A stretch of DNA of 64,000 bases, from NCBI RefSeq assembly GCF_001861355.1, contig NZ_MASN01000011.1:46820-110819 (forward strand), given 5' to 3'. The DNA comes from Natrialba sp. SSL1 (GTDB taxonomy: Archaea; Halobacteriota; Halobacteria; Halobacteriales; Natrialbaceae). The notes under the pieces are model-generated. The model saw only the letters and a list, made by a program, of their open reading frames with translations. It made no database searches and had not been told where the DNA came from. Below, one piece after another: positions 1 to 9,355 of the stretch (positions are counted from its first letter, which is position 1; each line of letters begins with the position of its first letter). The translations under genes and the position numbers were made by a program.

Positions 1-9
1 TGGCGATGA
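1..9 (+). CDS. 3' end of an upstream gene (partial, off window)
   Basis: Only two codons and a TGA (7-9) can be seen in frame 1. The TGA overlaps the ATG of the next gene as ATGA, the usual sign of a translationally coupled pair. Because the next gene looks like a HEPN protein, the missing partner may be a minimal nucleotidyltransferase, but nothing in the visible bases identifies it. Confidence 0.3.
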   Translation, partial: WR

Positions 10-512
10 GTGACCCGAACGTTGTTAGGGAGGCACTCAACGCAGCCATTGATGCGTTCAACGAGGAAGGTTACGGCATTCCGACGCGGGAACCGGAAAT
101 CGACACGGACGCTGACTGGAAAACACAACTCACCAAAGGCTGTCGTCTCCTCGCTGTTGTCAAGGAAATAGAAAGTGGCGAGTACTATACCGCTGTCGTC
201 GAACTGTGCTTCGGCATCATCGAACGGTCATTGGAGGCGTTTGCCATCGTGGAAGGCAGCGATGAACTGCGCGACTTCCAGACCGATTCACACGATCGGT
301 GTTATGATCAAGCGGCGCGGTTCGGCCTCTTTACACGGGAGCTGACACATGAGCTCAAAAACCTGTATGGGAATAACCGGACGGACAGCTACTACGGCGG
401 CCGCCATCCAACGAAACGGCAAGCCGAAACGATGCATCGATTAGCCCGTACAATTCATCAACACGTTACCGACCAGATTCGTGAGGGCGGCGTCTGTAAC
501 TGTGATCAGTGA
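6..512 (+). CDS. HEPN-like small helical protein
   Basis: A 168-residue protein predicted to be mostly helical and without membrane segments. Residues 40-90 form a helix pair with alternating charge, and residues 100-135 carry a helix ending in NNRTDSYYGGRH, which resembles the R-x(4-6)-H neighbourhood of HEPN domains although the spacing (eight residues between R and H) is longer than canonical. A CNC near the C-terminus may bind metal. The start overlaps the stop of an upstream reading frame. HEPN proteins are often RNases or partners of MNT nucleotidyltransferases in toxin-antitoxin or AMPylation modules. Family assignment is by resemblance only; an uncharacterised haloarchaeal helical family is the alternative. 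Confidence 0.5.
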   Translation: MSDPNVVREALNAAIDAFNEEGYGIPTREPEIDTDADWKTQLTKGCRLLAVVKEIESGEYYTAVVELCFGIIERSLEAFAIVEGSDELRDFQTDSHDRCYDQAARFGLFTRELTHELKNLYGNNRTDSYYGGRHPTKRQAETMHRLARTIHQHVTDQIREGGVCNCDQ

Positions 513-580
513 CTATATTGAGGAGACATTAAACAGTAGCTTCACCCGTTTCTGATCGATCACTGCTCCGACATCCACTT

Positions 581-1414
581 TTAGGACCGCAGACCCGCAA
601 CCGGTGGCCCAATGAATCGCCAGACGAGCGGAAAGGCAAACCCGACCACCGCGCCGAAGCCACCCAGGACGACCAGCCCGAACACGTGCAGATACGGCAC
701 CGGCCGGGAGAGGTCCAGTACAACACGCATCCAGATCGGGACCGCGAACGCGACAACCACGAGCCAGACACCGAGCCCATACCAGACGCCAAGCACCAGC
801 GACGGCCCCGGCCGCAGCACGTACCAGCGCCTGTTGAGCACCGAGACGCCGCTCGCGAACCCGGCACTCGCCACCACACACCCACCGATGAGCACCAGCC
901 AGCCCGCGGCCGTACTCTCACGGCCCACCAGTTCGGCGACCAACTCGAGTCGCCCCGTCCAGACGAGGGTCCCACCAACGACGAGCGCGCCGAGGAGGCC
1001 CGCAATCCCGGCGGCGTAGCCGAAGACGAGCGTTCGCGCCAGCAGGCCGTACCGCGGCGGTCGCCCGCGGCTATCACGGTCGCCGACAGCGGTTGCAGCG
1101 GTGAATACGGCAACAGCACAGACGAAGGTCACGACCGAGGCGGCGATGCTCAGGAGCTCGCGCGTGTCGAACGGCGGCTGGTCGAGCGTGTAGTGGAACG
1201 CAAAGAGGTCCGCCCAGCGCGAGTCGTGCATGGCCGTCAGTTCGGACTGGAACACGGGAGTCACGTAGTGAACGTCCGGGAACAGCCCCCAGAGCCCGCC
1301 GAGGACGACCAGCCAGAGGTGGCGGCGCGTGAGATAGCCACGAAGCGCAAGTGGTCCCGCTGCGAAGAGGACGAGCGTCGCGCCGGCGAGAAAGTGAGTC
1401 AGTGCGGGAGCCAT
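581..1414 (-). CDS. Multi-pass membrane protein, YdjM/DUF457-like putative metal-dependent hydrolase
   Basis: A 277-residue membrane protein starting MAPALTHFL; upstream ATGs at 1432 and 1444 are possible but add a charged stretch unlike the family. About six hydrophobic segments are visible. The N-terminal THFLAGA, and a loop with FPDVHYVTP followed by FHYTLD, give the histidine and aspartate pattern of the YdjM-type membrane hydrolases. A charged cytoplasmic loop (DRDSRGRPPRYG) sits mid-protein. It stands alone, convergent with the HEPN-like gene. Substrate unknown; the hydrolase activity is inferred from the family name rather than from a defined active site. Confidence 0.6.
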   Translation of the reverse strand: MAPALTHFLAGATLVLFAAGPLALRGYLTRRHLWLVVLGGLWGLFPDVHYVTPVFQSELTAMHDSRWADLFAFHYTLDQPPFDTRELLSIAASVVTFVCAVAVFTAATAVGDRDSRGRPPRYGLLARTLVFGYAAGIAGLLGALVVGGTLVWTGRLELVAELVGRESTAAGWLVLIGGCVVASAGFASGVSVLNRRWYVLRPGPSLVLGVWYGLGVWLVVVAFAVPIWMRVVLDLSRPVPYLHVFGLVVLGGFGAVVGFAFPLVWRFIGPPVAGLRS

Positions 1415-1565
1415 GTCACGCGATACCTTCATTGCTGTATCCACCCGGACAGCACAGACGACCGCCGAATGGACAGTCCAGAATCACCCGACGTTACTGC
1501 TGCCGGAACGATAAACGGCAGGGAAGCCTGTCACGTTCGCAGAATCGTCGTCAAGCCGCCGCGTC

Positions 1566-2702
<1,137 letters not shown>

Positions 2703-2877
2703 AGAGAGTATAGTACGAGTGAGAATAGCAACCACTATGATAATACCGGTCAGTCCCAGATCTGGTTGGGTCGTTGACTGCTATTCAAAGATCTGGGTGT
2801 GTAGTGAGTGGTGGTTCACATGCCACAGAATCTCTGCTGAGGAAGGGGTACAAAACGGAAACGGAAAACGTCGGTGC

Positions 2878-3696
2878 TCAGCGCATCGTAATGCGCTGAA
2901 CGTTCGTAATCGCCAGTGCCAGCAGAATCATTCCGATCGCAACGAGCAGGAAGACGACACTGATCACGTTCACTTCCGGGGACGCTTCGAACCGGATCTG
3001 GTTCCACAGGTAGATTGGCAGCGTCTCCGTTCGTGTATCCCGAACGAAGTAGGTGTAGACGAACTCGTTGAACGAGATCGTAAACGCAAGCAACCCGCCT
3101 GCCACGATGCCGGGCAGGATATTGGGAAGTCGAACGTTGACGAACACGTCGAGTTCGTCCGCCCCGAGGTCCTTCGCGGCTTCCTCGAGGGTCTCGTCGA
3201 ACCGGAGCATCGTCGGAATGATGATCAGTGCGGCGAACGGAATCGTCCGCACGACGTGTGCGATAACGACGCTCCAGAAGCCGGTGCCGACGTTGATGAC
3301 GCCGAAGAACAACACCATCGCCACACCGACGACGACCAGCGGGACGATGATGGGAAGTGTTACGACCAGCTGGATCATCCCCTTCCCGGGGAACTCGTAC
3401 TTCGCAATCGCGTACGAGAGGATGGTCGCGAGGACGACGGTGATCAGCGTCGCGATGACGCTCACCTGCAACGACGTAAAGACCGCATCGATCGCGGCGT
3501 CGTTTTGTAGGAACTCGCGGTACCAGTGAAGCGTGAGTTCGTCCGGTGGGAACGCAAGCGCGCGGTCGGCCGCGAACGACATCAGCGTGACAATGCCGAT
3601 CGGGATCCAGAGCAACGCAATGACCACCCACATGAGACCGAGGCCGATTGTACGACCACGTCGGTCAACGAACCGCTCGATTGTATTCGGAATCAT
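2878..3696 (-). CDS. potC: ABC transporter permease, PotC type
   Basis: A 272-residue inner-membrane permease with six predicted transmembrane helices. The EAA loop is visible as EEAAKDLGADELDVFVNVRLPNILPG split around residues 170-195, the site that docks the ATPase. It belongs to the spermidine/putrescine (PotC/YdcV) group of type I importers. Its ATG overlaps the stop of the upstream permease by four bases (3693-3696), so the two are translationally coupled. It is the last gene of a potD-potA-potB-potC operon. The real substrate need not be a polyamine, since the group also takes up amino-acid derivatives. Confidence 0.9.
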   Translation of the reverse strand: MIPNTIERFVDRRGRTIGLGLMWVVIALLWIPIGIVTLMSFAADRALAFPPDELTLHWYREFLQNDAAIDAVFTSLQVSVIATLITVVLATILSYAIAKYEFPGKGMIQLVVTLPIIVPLVVVGVAMVLFFGVINVGTGFWSVVIAHVVRTIPFAALIIIPTMLRFDETLEEAAKDLGADELDVFVNVRLPNILPGIVAGGLLAFTISFNEFVYTYFVRDTRTETLPIYLWNQIRFEASPEVNVISVVFLLVAIGMILLALAITNVQRITMR

Positions 3697-4634
3697 TGGG
3701 TATCACTCCGTCGGGTGACGACGTCGCCAGCACCGAATTTCACGGCGATGAGTAGCATCAACACGACGAACGCGGAGACGATAACGCTCAGCGCCGAGCC
3801 GAACGGCCAGTTGAACGCTTCGGTGAACTGGTTCTCGATCACCATTCCGATCATCAGTTGGTCAGTCCCCCCGAGCAACGTCGGGGTGACGAACGCACCG
3901 AACGTGGGGATTGCGACGAGAATGATCCCGCCGATAACGCCGTTTTTCGTCATGGGGAGCGTCACCGTGAAGAACGTCTCTATCGGTCCCGCACCGAGAT
4001 CCTTCGCTGCCTCGATCAGGTTATCGTCCATGTTGGTCAGCGACGCGTAGAACGGCAGCGTCGCGAGCGGAAGCCAGACGTACGTCAGGCCGAGCAACAC
4101 CGCTGTGTGGGTGTACATGATCCCGCTTGGTTCCTGTGCAAGCCCGGTGACGAGCTGCATCCAGTCGAGCAGGCCATCCCGGCTGAAGATGTTGATCAGT
4201 GCGTACATCCGGACGATGTAATTCGTCCAGAAGGGGAGGATGACCAGCAACAACAGTAGTGTCGTCCGCTTCGAGAAGCGGGCCATACTATAGGCAAGCG
4301 TGTACCCGAGGACAACGACGAGTGCCGTCGTCTGGACCGTTAGCACCGTCGTTCGCCAGACGACCCGCAAGTAGAGATCCGTCGTCACGACGTTCAGGTA
4401 GTTCTCGAGTGTCAGCGATGCGGGTGGCATACCGTCGTGGAACGATAGCCAGACCATGTACAGCAGCGGCAGGATGAAGAACAACAGCAGCACAACCGCT
4501 GGAAGGCCAACCAGAACGAGAAGGCGTGCACGTGGACGGTCTCGGAACGCATCGAGAATCCGGCTGAGGTACTGCCGGCTTCGCTGCCGGACACCGCTGG
4601 CAGTCGATTCTGAGTCGGGAGTCGTTGTCGACAC
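3693..4634 (-). CDS. potB: ABC transporter permease, PotB type
   Basis: A 313-residue permease with a long cytoplasmic N-terminus (about 35 residues, basic) followed by six membrane helices. The EAA motif reads IEAAKDLGAGPIETFF near residue 218. It pairs with the PotC-type permease to form the heterodimeric channel. The gap to the upstream ATPase gene is three bases, and its end overlaps potC, indicating one transcript. The N-terminal extension is longer than in the bacterial protein but common in haloarchaeal members as far as I recall. Confidence 0.9.
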   Translation of the reverse strand: MSTTTPDSESTASGVRQRSRQYLSRILDAFRDRPRARLLVLVGLPAVVLLLFFILPLLYMVWLSFHDGMPPASLTLENYLNVVTTDLYLRVVWRTTVLTVQTTALVVVLGYTLAYSMARFSKRTTLLLLLVILPFWTNYIVRMYALINIFSRDGLLDWMQLVTGLAQEPSGIMYTHTAVLLGLTYVWLPLATLPFYASLTNMDDNLIEAAKDLGAGPIETFFTVTLPMTKNGVIGGIILVAIPTFGAFVTPTLLGGTDQLMIGMVIENQFTEAFNWPFGSALSVIVSAFVVLMLLIAVKFGAGDVVTRRSDTQ

Positions 4635-4637
4635 GAT

Positions 4638-5741
4638 CTATCCCTCGAGTTGGACGGCGTGCTCATCTCGAACAGAGACGTTCTGTCCACCGTTGAACAA
4701 GAACGTCTGTTCGGCATCCCAGGTGAGTGCAACAGTATCTCCGATTTCGAAGCTGTCTGTCTCCGTTTCAACCTGGAACACTTCCTGGCCGATATCGACA
4801 GTATACACCATCTCGTCTCCGGCGTAGATATGGTTCGTCACTGTTCCAGACATGATACCGCCGTTGCTGGGAGGAACGAGATCAGCATGTGATGGCCTGA
4901 CACCAATATCGATCGTATCGCCGTCAGAAACGGCACTCGTGTCGTCGTACGGGACTGTGACGGCCGTCTCGTCGATTTCAACCTCGATCGTATTCTCACT
5001 CTGATCGACGGCTGTTCCCGTGACGGCGTTGAGATCGCCCATGAACTGGGCAACGAACCGTGTCTCAGGCCGGTCGTAGATGTCCTGAACCGAGCCCTTC
5101 TGCTCGATACTGCCCTCGTTCAGGATCACCATCCGATCGGAGATCGACATCGCAACCTCCTGATCGTGCGTGACATAGAGGAAGGTGATGCCGGTCTCCT
5201 CCTGGATCCGCTGCAGTTCGAACTTCATGTGCTGGCGAAGCTTTCGGTCGAGCGAGGCAAGCGGCTCATCGAGCAGGATAATAGAGGGTTCGTTGACGAT
5301 CGCCCGTGCAAGGGCAATTCGTTGTTGCTCGCCACCACTCATCTGATCGATGTCTCTGTCACCGTAGCCGCTGAGTTCGACGACTTCGAGGATATCTTCG
5401 ATTCGCTTTTCTCGCTCTTCGCGGCCAACACCGCGGCGTTTGAGACCGAACGCGATGTTTTCTGCAACTGTCAGGTGGGGGAACAACGCCAGATTCTGGA
5501 ACACCATGTTGGTGTCTCGTTCGAACGACGGCACGCCAACGACGTTCTCACCGTTGATCCGAATGTCTCCACTCGTCGGGGATTCGAATCCGGCAACCAT
5601 TCGTAACATCGTCGACTTCCCTGAGCCGCTCGGACCCAGAATGGAGACGAACTCCCCGTCTTCGACCGCAAACGAAGCATCCTCGACAGCCAATACATCA
5701 TCGTATTCTTTCCGAACGTTTTCGACTTGTAAAACGGACAT
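4638..5741 (-). CDS. potA: ABC transporter ATP-binding protein, PotA type
   Basis: A 367-residue nucleotide-binding subunit that powers the import. Walker A is GPSGSGKST, the signature is MSGGEQQRIALARA, Walker B is IILLDEPLASLD, and the switch histidine lies in YVTHDQ. Residues from about 240 form a TOBE-type regulatory domain, as usual for the Pot/Mal group. The start at MSVLQVENVRKEY is set by the conserved first strand; a longer frame upstream runs into the end of potD. It sits 19 bases after potD and three before potB. Confidence 0.93.
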   Translation of the reverse strand: MSVLQVENVRKEYDDVLAVEDASFAVEDGEFVSILGPSGSGKSTMLRMVAGFESPTSGDIRINGENVVGVPSFERDTNMVFQNLALFPHLTVAENIAFGLKRRGVGREEREKRIEDILEVVELSGYGDRDIDQMSGGEQQRIALARAIVNEPSIILLDEPLASLDRKLRQHMKFELQRIQEETGITFLYVTHDQEVAMSISDRMVILNEGSIEQKGSVQDIYDRPETRFVAQFMGDLNAVTGTAVDQSENTIEVEIDETAVTVPYDDTSAVSDGDTIDIGVRPSHADLVPPSNGGIMSGTVTNHIYAGDEMVYTVDIGQEVFQVETETDSFEIGDTVALTWDAEQTFLFNGGQNVSVRDEHAVQLEG

Positions 5742-5760
5742 GAGTGCAAAAGCGTAGTAG

Positions 5761-6903
5761 TTAGCCAGCGACGACAGTCGTCCAGATTTCGTCGTACCGG
5801 TCGAGCGTCTCTTCGTCGAGCGGTTCAACAAAGATCAGTTCGTCAGGGTCGAGCCAGTCAGCAAACGCTGCTTCCTCTTCGGAGACGACCTGCGTAAGTT
5901 CGTCCTCGAGGTTCTCGATCGGTGGCACGTACCCCATCTCTGCGAACAACTGGACACGAGAGGAGATCTGGCCGCCGTGTTCGATCCATGCAGCGCTTGC
6001 ACGAGGGTTTGGCGCACCGGTTGGAATGACGAAGTTGTCGTACGTGTACATCATTCCCTCCTCTGGGACCGCGTAGTCGATCGGTGCGTCGTTGAGGAAC
6101 TGTGCCATCCACGTCCGACCATCACGCAGCGGGCCGACGACGACCTCTTCGTCGATGAACATCTCCATCGCAGACGAGAACTCGTTCCAGTACGTGACGT
6201 TGAGGTCACGCTGTTGCATGAGCACCTCTTCGATCTCCTCGAAGTCGTCCGGGTCGTTTGGATCCTGGCCAGTGTACAGTGCTGCAATACGACAGGACAC
6301 CTCCGGCCAGTCCTCCATGAACATCATTCCGGCGAGGTCCTCGTCCCATAGCACACCCCACGAATCCGGCGGGCTGTTGAAATACTCGGTATTGTACGTC
6401 AGCGACGGCTGCATAACGATCGACTCAGGAATCGCGTACACCTCTCCATCTCTGCTGTAGTATTCCTCTGCGTCTTCTCTTGCGAGCGGATCGAGGACGT
6501 CCCAGGCTTCCATCTGCTCGACAGGGAGTGGCTCCAAGTAGTCGTTGTCCATGGCTCGGACGACCCACTCGTTTGTCGCACAGATGTTGTCAATCTCGTC
6601 GTTACCAGCCTCTAGCCGAGAGTACCACTCGCTGGGCCCGGAGTACGCCTGTGAATAGACCCGATCGATTCCCTCGTAGCTCTCCTGAAACTCATCGGTG
6701 TGCCAATCAACCCAGTCCGTATACCAGTTCCAGACGTTTACTTCGGACTCGTACTCTTCGACGGGGAACGACTCGATCTCGATTGGGCGAACGTGTTCGA
6801 TATCGTCCCCGCCTCCAAGACACCCAGCGAGGGCTGCTGCACCCACACCACCGGCAGCCCCAAGGACAGACCGTCGGCTTGCGTGATTGCCATCATATGC
6901 CAT
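5761..6903 (-). CDS. potD: Extracellular solute-binding lipoprotein, PotD type
   Basis: A 380-residue substrate-binding protein of the PotD/PotF family, the extracellular receptor of the importer. The start at MAYDGNHASRRSVLG gives a twin-arginine signal followed by a short hydrophobic stretch and a lipobox LAGC with Cys28, so it is predicted to be exported folded and lipid-anchored. The mature region is very acidic and rich in tryptophan (VNVWNWYTDWVDWH), typical of a ligand pocket with aromatic side chains. First gene of the operon; a TATA-like TTTATG lies 29 bases ahead of the ATG, suggesting a leaderless message. Confidence 0.9.
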   Translation of the reverse strand: MAYDGNHASRRSVLGAAGGVGAAALAGCLGGGDDIEHVRPIEIESFPVEEYESEVNVWNWYTDWVDWHTDEFQESYEGIDRVYSQAYSGPSEWYSRLEAGNDEIDNICATNEWVVRAMDNDYLEPLPVEQMEAWDVLDPLAREDAEEYYSRDGEVYAIPESIVMQPSLTYNTEYFNSPPDSWGVLWDEDLAGMMFMEDWPEVSCRIAALYTGQDPNDPDDFEEIEEVLMQQRDLNVTYWNEFSSAMEMFIDEEVVVGPLRDGRTWMAQFLNDAPIDYAVPEEGMMYTYDNFVIPTGAPNPRASAAWIEHGGQISSRVQLFAEMGYVPPIENLEDELTQVVSEEEAAFADWLDPDELIFVEPLDEETLDRYDEIWTTVVAG

Positions 6904-6926
6904 ACTTTTGGATCTAACCCAAGGTT

Positions 6927-6947
6927 CATAAACCCACCGGAGGGTGG
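6927..6947 (-). promoter_or_regulatory. Leaderless promoter of the potDABC operon with abutting inverted repeat
   Basis: On the minus strand TTTATG begins at 6932, 29 bases before the potD ATG. Directly upstream of it lies CCACC-ctcc-GGTGG (6934-6947), a perfect 5-bp inverted repeat where the BRE would be. The position suggests an operator that blocks or assists TFB binding. Seen directly; the regulatory role is inferred. Confidence 0.5.
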
Positions 6948-7212
6948 CAATAATAATCAAGTTTAATCTCAACAGACCACCCATAATGGAATGGAATCCA
7001 ACAATTATTCACATAACTAAACACCACCTTATTTGACGCCACCAGTCCATTCGATCGGAAGAACACTACAGGCAGACAGTGTGGCTGCTGTTACTGGCAG
7101 GCAAGAGAGACAAGATTAGTGAGAGATTCCACCGAGAGAGATCGAAATGGGTAGTGACGGGGAGATTATAACAGAACTGATAACCACTCACTCATAGAAT
7201 AGTAGACAAAGT
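6948..7212. other. Divergent intergenic region between potD and the M20 gene
   Basis: This AT-richer stretch holds no gene. On the plus strand TTATAA at 7166-7171 could be the TATA box of the M20 amidohydrolase, with a leader of about 20 bases. No further repeats stood out. Confidence 0.4.
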
Positions 7213-8466
7213 ATGGAGAGTAATTTCAAATCTTTCACCGAAGAACTCCTATCGTTCCGTACAGAGTCCGGCAACGAACTACCAGCCCAGCAGTGGATTC
7301 GTAGCCAGCTAGATGCATTTGGATTTGAGACCCACGAGTGGACAGCAGATCCGGACCTCCTTGCGAGCCATCCATCGTTTCCATCAGACCCGGCTACAAT
7401 AGAGACCGCAGAACGGCCATCTGTGGCCGGCGTCGTTGAATTGGGGAATCCTGATGAAGGCCAAACAATCGTTCTCAACGGCCACGTAGATGTCGTCCCC
7501 GCCGAGAAAGACCAGTGGGACACTGACCCGTTCACACCAACGTGGGATGGCCAGAAGCTGATTGCGCGTGGCGCTGCAGACATGAAATCTGGCCTGAGTG
7601 CCTGTCTCTTCGCTGCAAAGGAACTTGTTGAGCGGAACACGGCCGAAGAGGAACTGAATGGGCGTCTCGTCGTCGAAAGTGTCGTTGGCGAAGAGGAGGG
7701 TGGGATCGGTGCAGCAATGGCCGCACTATCGAACCCGTATCCGTTCGAGCGAGATGCAGCAATCGTCGCTGAACCAACAGAGCTAGAACTGGTCACAGCA
7801 GTCGAGGGCTCGGTGATGCTTCGCCTGGAACTCGAGGGGAAATCTGCCCATGCGGCGACACGGTGGCGTGGGGAATCAGTACTGCCGCACTTCGAGCGAA
7901 TTCGAACGGCGCTCCGAGAACTGGAGACAGAACGGTCACTCGCCGTTACACACCCGCTCTACGAGCAGTTTGAGACACCGTGGCCGATCTCAGTTGGAAC
8001 CGTCCAGGCCGGGTCGTGGGCCTCTTCGGTTCCGGCGACGCTCACCGCTGAGATCCGAGTCGGTGTTGCACCCGGTGAAACGGTTTCGGAGGTGGAATCG
8101 ATCGTACGTGATCGGATCGACACTGTGGTTGACGGTGACGACTGGCTTGAAGCACATCCGCCATCGCTCGAACGGTTTTCAGTCCAGTTCGAACCGGCGT
8201 CTGTTTCCCACGATGAGCCCATCGTCCAACACTTGCAAGCGGGGATGGAACAGAACGGGCTCGCAGATACCACACCGAAAGGCGCAACGTACGGAGCGGA
8301 TTCAAGACACTATCAGGCCGCAGGGATACCGACTGTTCTCTTTGGGCCCGCCTCAATTGACAATGCACACTTCCCGAACGAGTGCGTTCACTGGGATGCT
8401 GTCGAACAGAGCAAGGATGTCCTTGTCGACACGCTTGCGGCTCTCTTCGGGGGAGAACACGCCTAA
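7213..8466 (+). CDS. M20 family metallo-amidohydrolase (ArgE/DapE-like)
   Basis: A 417-residue zinc peptidase/deacylase. The metal ligands appear in LNGHVDVVP, RGAADMKSG and EEEGG (the glutamate pair holds the general base), followed by EPTELE; the lid/dimerisation domain begins near GKSAHAA at about residue 212. C-terminal DSRHYQAAGIPTVLFGP and the final histidine in NAHFPNE complete the family pattern. These enzymes hydrolyse N-acyl amino acids, succinyl-diaminopimelate or carbamoylated amides. It is divergent from the potDABC importer, so the two may form one uptake-and-hydrolysis unit. Exact substrate cannot be read from the sequence. Confidence 0.88.
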   Translation: MESNFKSFTEELLSFRTESGNELPAQQWIRSQLDAFGFETHEWTADPDLLASHPSFPSDPATIETAERPSVAGVVELGNPDEGQTIVLNGHVDVVPAEKDQWDTDPFTPTWDGQKLIARGAADMKSGLSACLFAAKELVERNTAEEELNGRLVVESVVGEEEGGIGAAMAALSNPYPFERDAAIVAEPTELELVTAVEGSVMLRLELEGKSAHAATRWRGESVLPHFERIRTALRELETERSLAVTHPLYEQFETPWPISVGTVQAGSWASSVPATLTAEIRVGVAPGETVSEVESIVRDRIDTVVDGDDWLEAHPPSLERFSVQFEPASVSHDEPIVQHLQAGMEQNGLADTTPKGATYGADSRHYQAAGIPTVLFGPASIDNAHFPNECVHWDAVEQSKDVLVDTLAALFGGEHA

Positions 8467-8480
8467 CAATACGACGCAAC

Positions 8481-8513
8481 CAGCCACGAATCAGCCACGA
8501 ATCAGCCACGAAT
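8481..8513. repeat. Three tandem copies of an 11-bp unit
   Basis: The unit CAGCCACGAAT occurs at 8481-8491, 8492-8502 and 8503-8513, followed by a broken fourth copy (CAGACCA). It lies right after the M20 stop. An 11-bp period matches about one helical turn, so tandem protein binding is conceivable; slippage is the simpler explanation. Confidence 0.8.
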
Positions 8514-8627
8514 CAGACCAACAGTTCGAAGAATTAACGTCGCGGCGCTCGTATCGACTCGCACGACGATGGTCCAGCGCTACCAGCGAGACGAGATGCA
8601 GGCAGTTCGAGTACCCATCCGCCACCC

Positions 8628-9329
8628 ATGAGTCGGAACCTTGGCGTCACCGAACTCCTCCGAAACACCCTCCCGGAGTGGACCGTCCCGATCTTCGAGG
8701 TGACGGCACTGCTCGGCGACGAGTTCGTCGTCGTTGGTGTACTCGGTCTGTTCGCGATTTCGGGGGCCTCCCAGGCTGCAAGCAGCGACACCGACAGACT
8801 GCTCCCGGATCGAACCGCGTTCGTCCTGGCAGTCGTCCTCGGTGGCCTCGCGCTGACGCTGGTGCTCAAAACGGCGTTTGGCTCCCCCCGACCGCCGGAG
8901 TCGCTTCAGGCGGTCCCACGCGAGAGCAACGGCTTCCCGAGTGGTCACACGATGGCCGCGACGGTCCTCTGGGGAGCGCTCGCAATCTGGAGCCTGCAGT
9001 CGACGGCCCGGCGACGAACAGTGGCTGCTGCCAGCATCGTCGGGCTCGTCGCCTTCTCGCGGCTCGCACTCGGCGTCCACTTCCTCGTCGACGTGTTGGC
9101 TTCGGTCGCGTTCGGACTTGGCTATCTCTACCTCGCCGCACGGCTCACCAACGAACAGCCTGCGCCCATGTTCGCCGGTGCAATCGGTCTCGGCACAATC
9201 GCGCTCCTCATCACCGGCGGCGAGACGGACGGCTGGCTCGCCTTCGCGGGCTGTGTCGGCGGCGCTGGGGCGTGGTGGGCAACGACCCAGCCACGTGTAC
9301 AAGAGCTCTGGACCTCGATTACGGAGTGA
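8628..9329 (+). CDS. PAP2-family membrane phosphatase
   Basis: A 233-residue integral membrane phosphatase. The three-part PAP2 active site is present: K-x6-RP within KTAFGSPRP (about residues 81-89), PSGHT (about 104-108) and SRLALGVHFLVD (about 146-157). Around six hydrophobic segments surround them. Such enzymes dephosphorylate phosphatidic acid or polyprenyl diphosphates; in archaea a role in recycling prenyl carriers for glycosylation is plausible but not shown. Stand-alone gene convergent with the RuvC-like gene. Confidence 0.87.
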   Translation: MSRNLGVTELLRNTLPEWTVPIFEVTALLGDEFVVVGVLGLFAISGASQAASSDTDRLLPDRTAFVLAVVLGGLALTLVLKTAFGSPRPPESLQAVPRESNGFPSGHTMAATVLWGALAIWSLQSTARRRTVAAASIVGLVAFSRLALGVHFLVDVLASVAFGLGYLYLAARLTNEQPAPMFAGAIGLGTIALLITGGETDGWLAFAGCVGGAGAWWATTQPRVQELWTSITE

Positions 9330-9355
9330 CGAACACGAAGTGGCCTGCTACTCGT

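Noticed and set aside
8481..8513. Tandem repeats as a CRISPR array
   Set aside because: Units are 11 bp and directly adjacent with no spacers; no cas gene is near.
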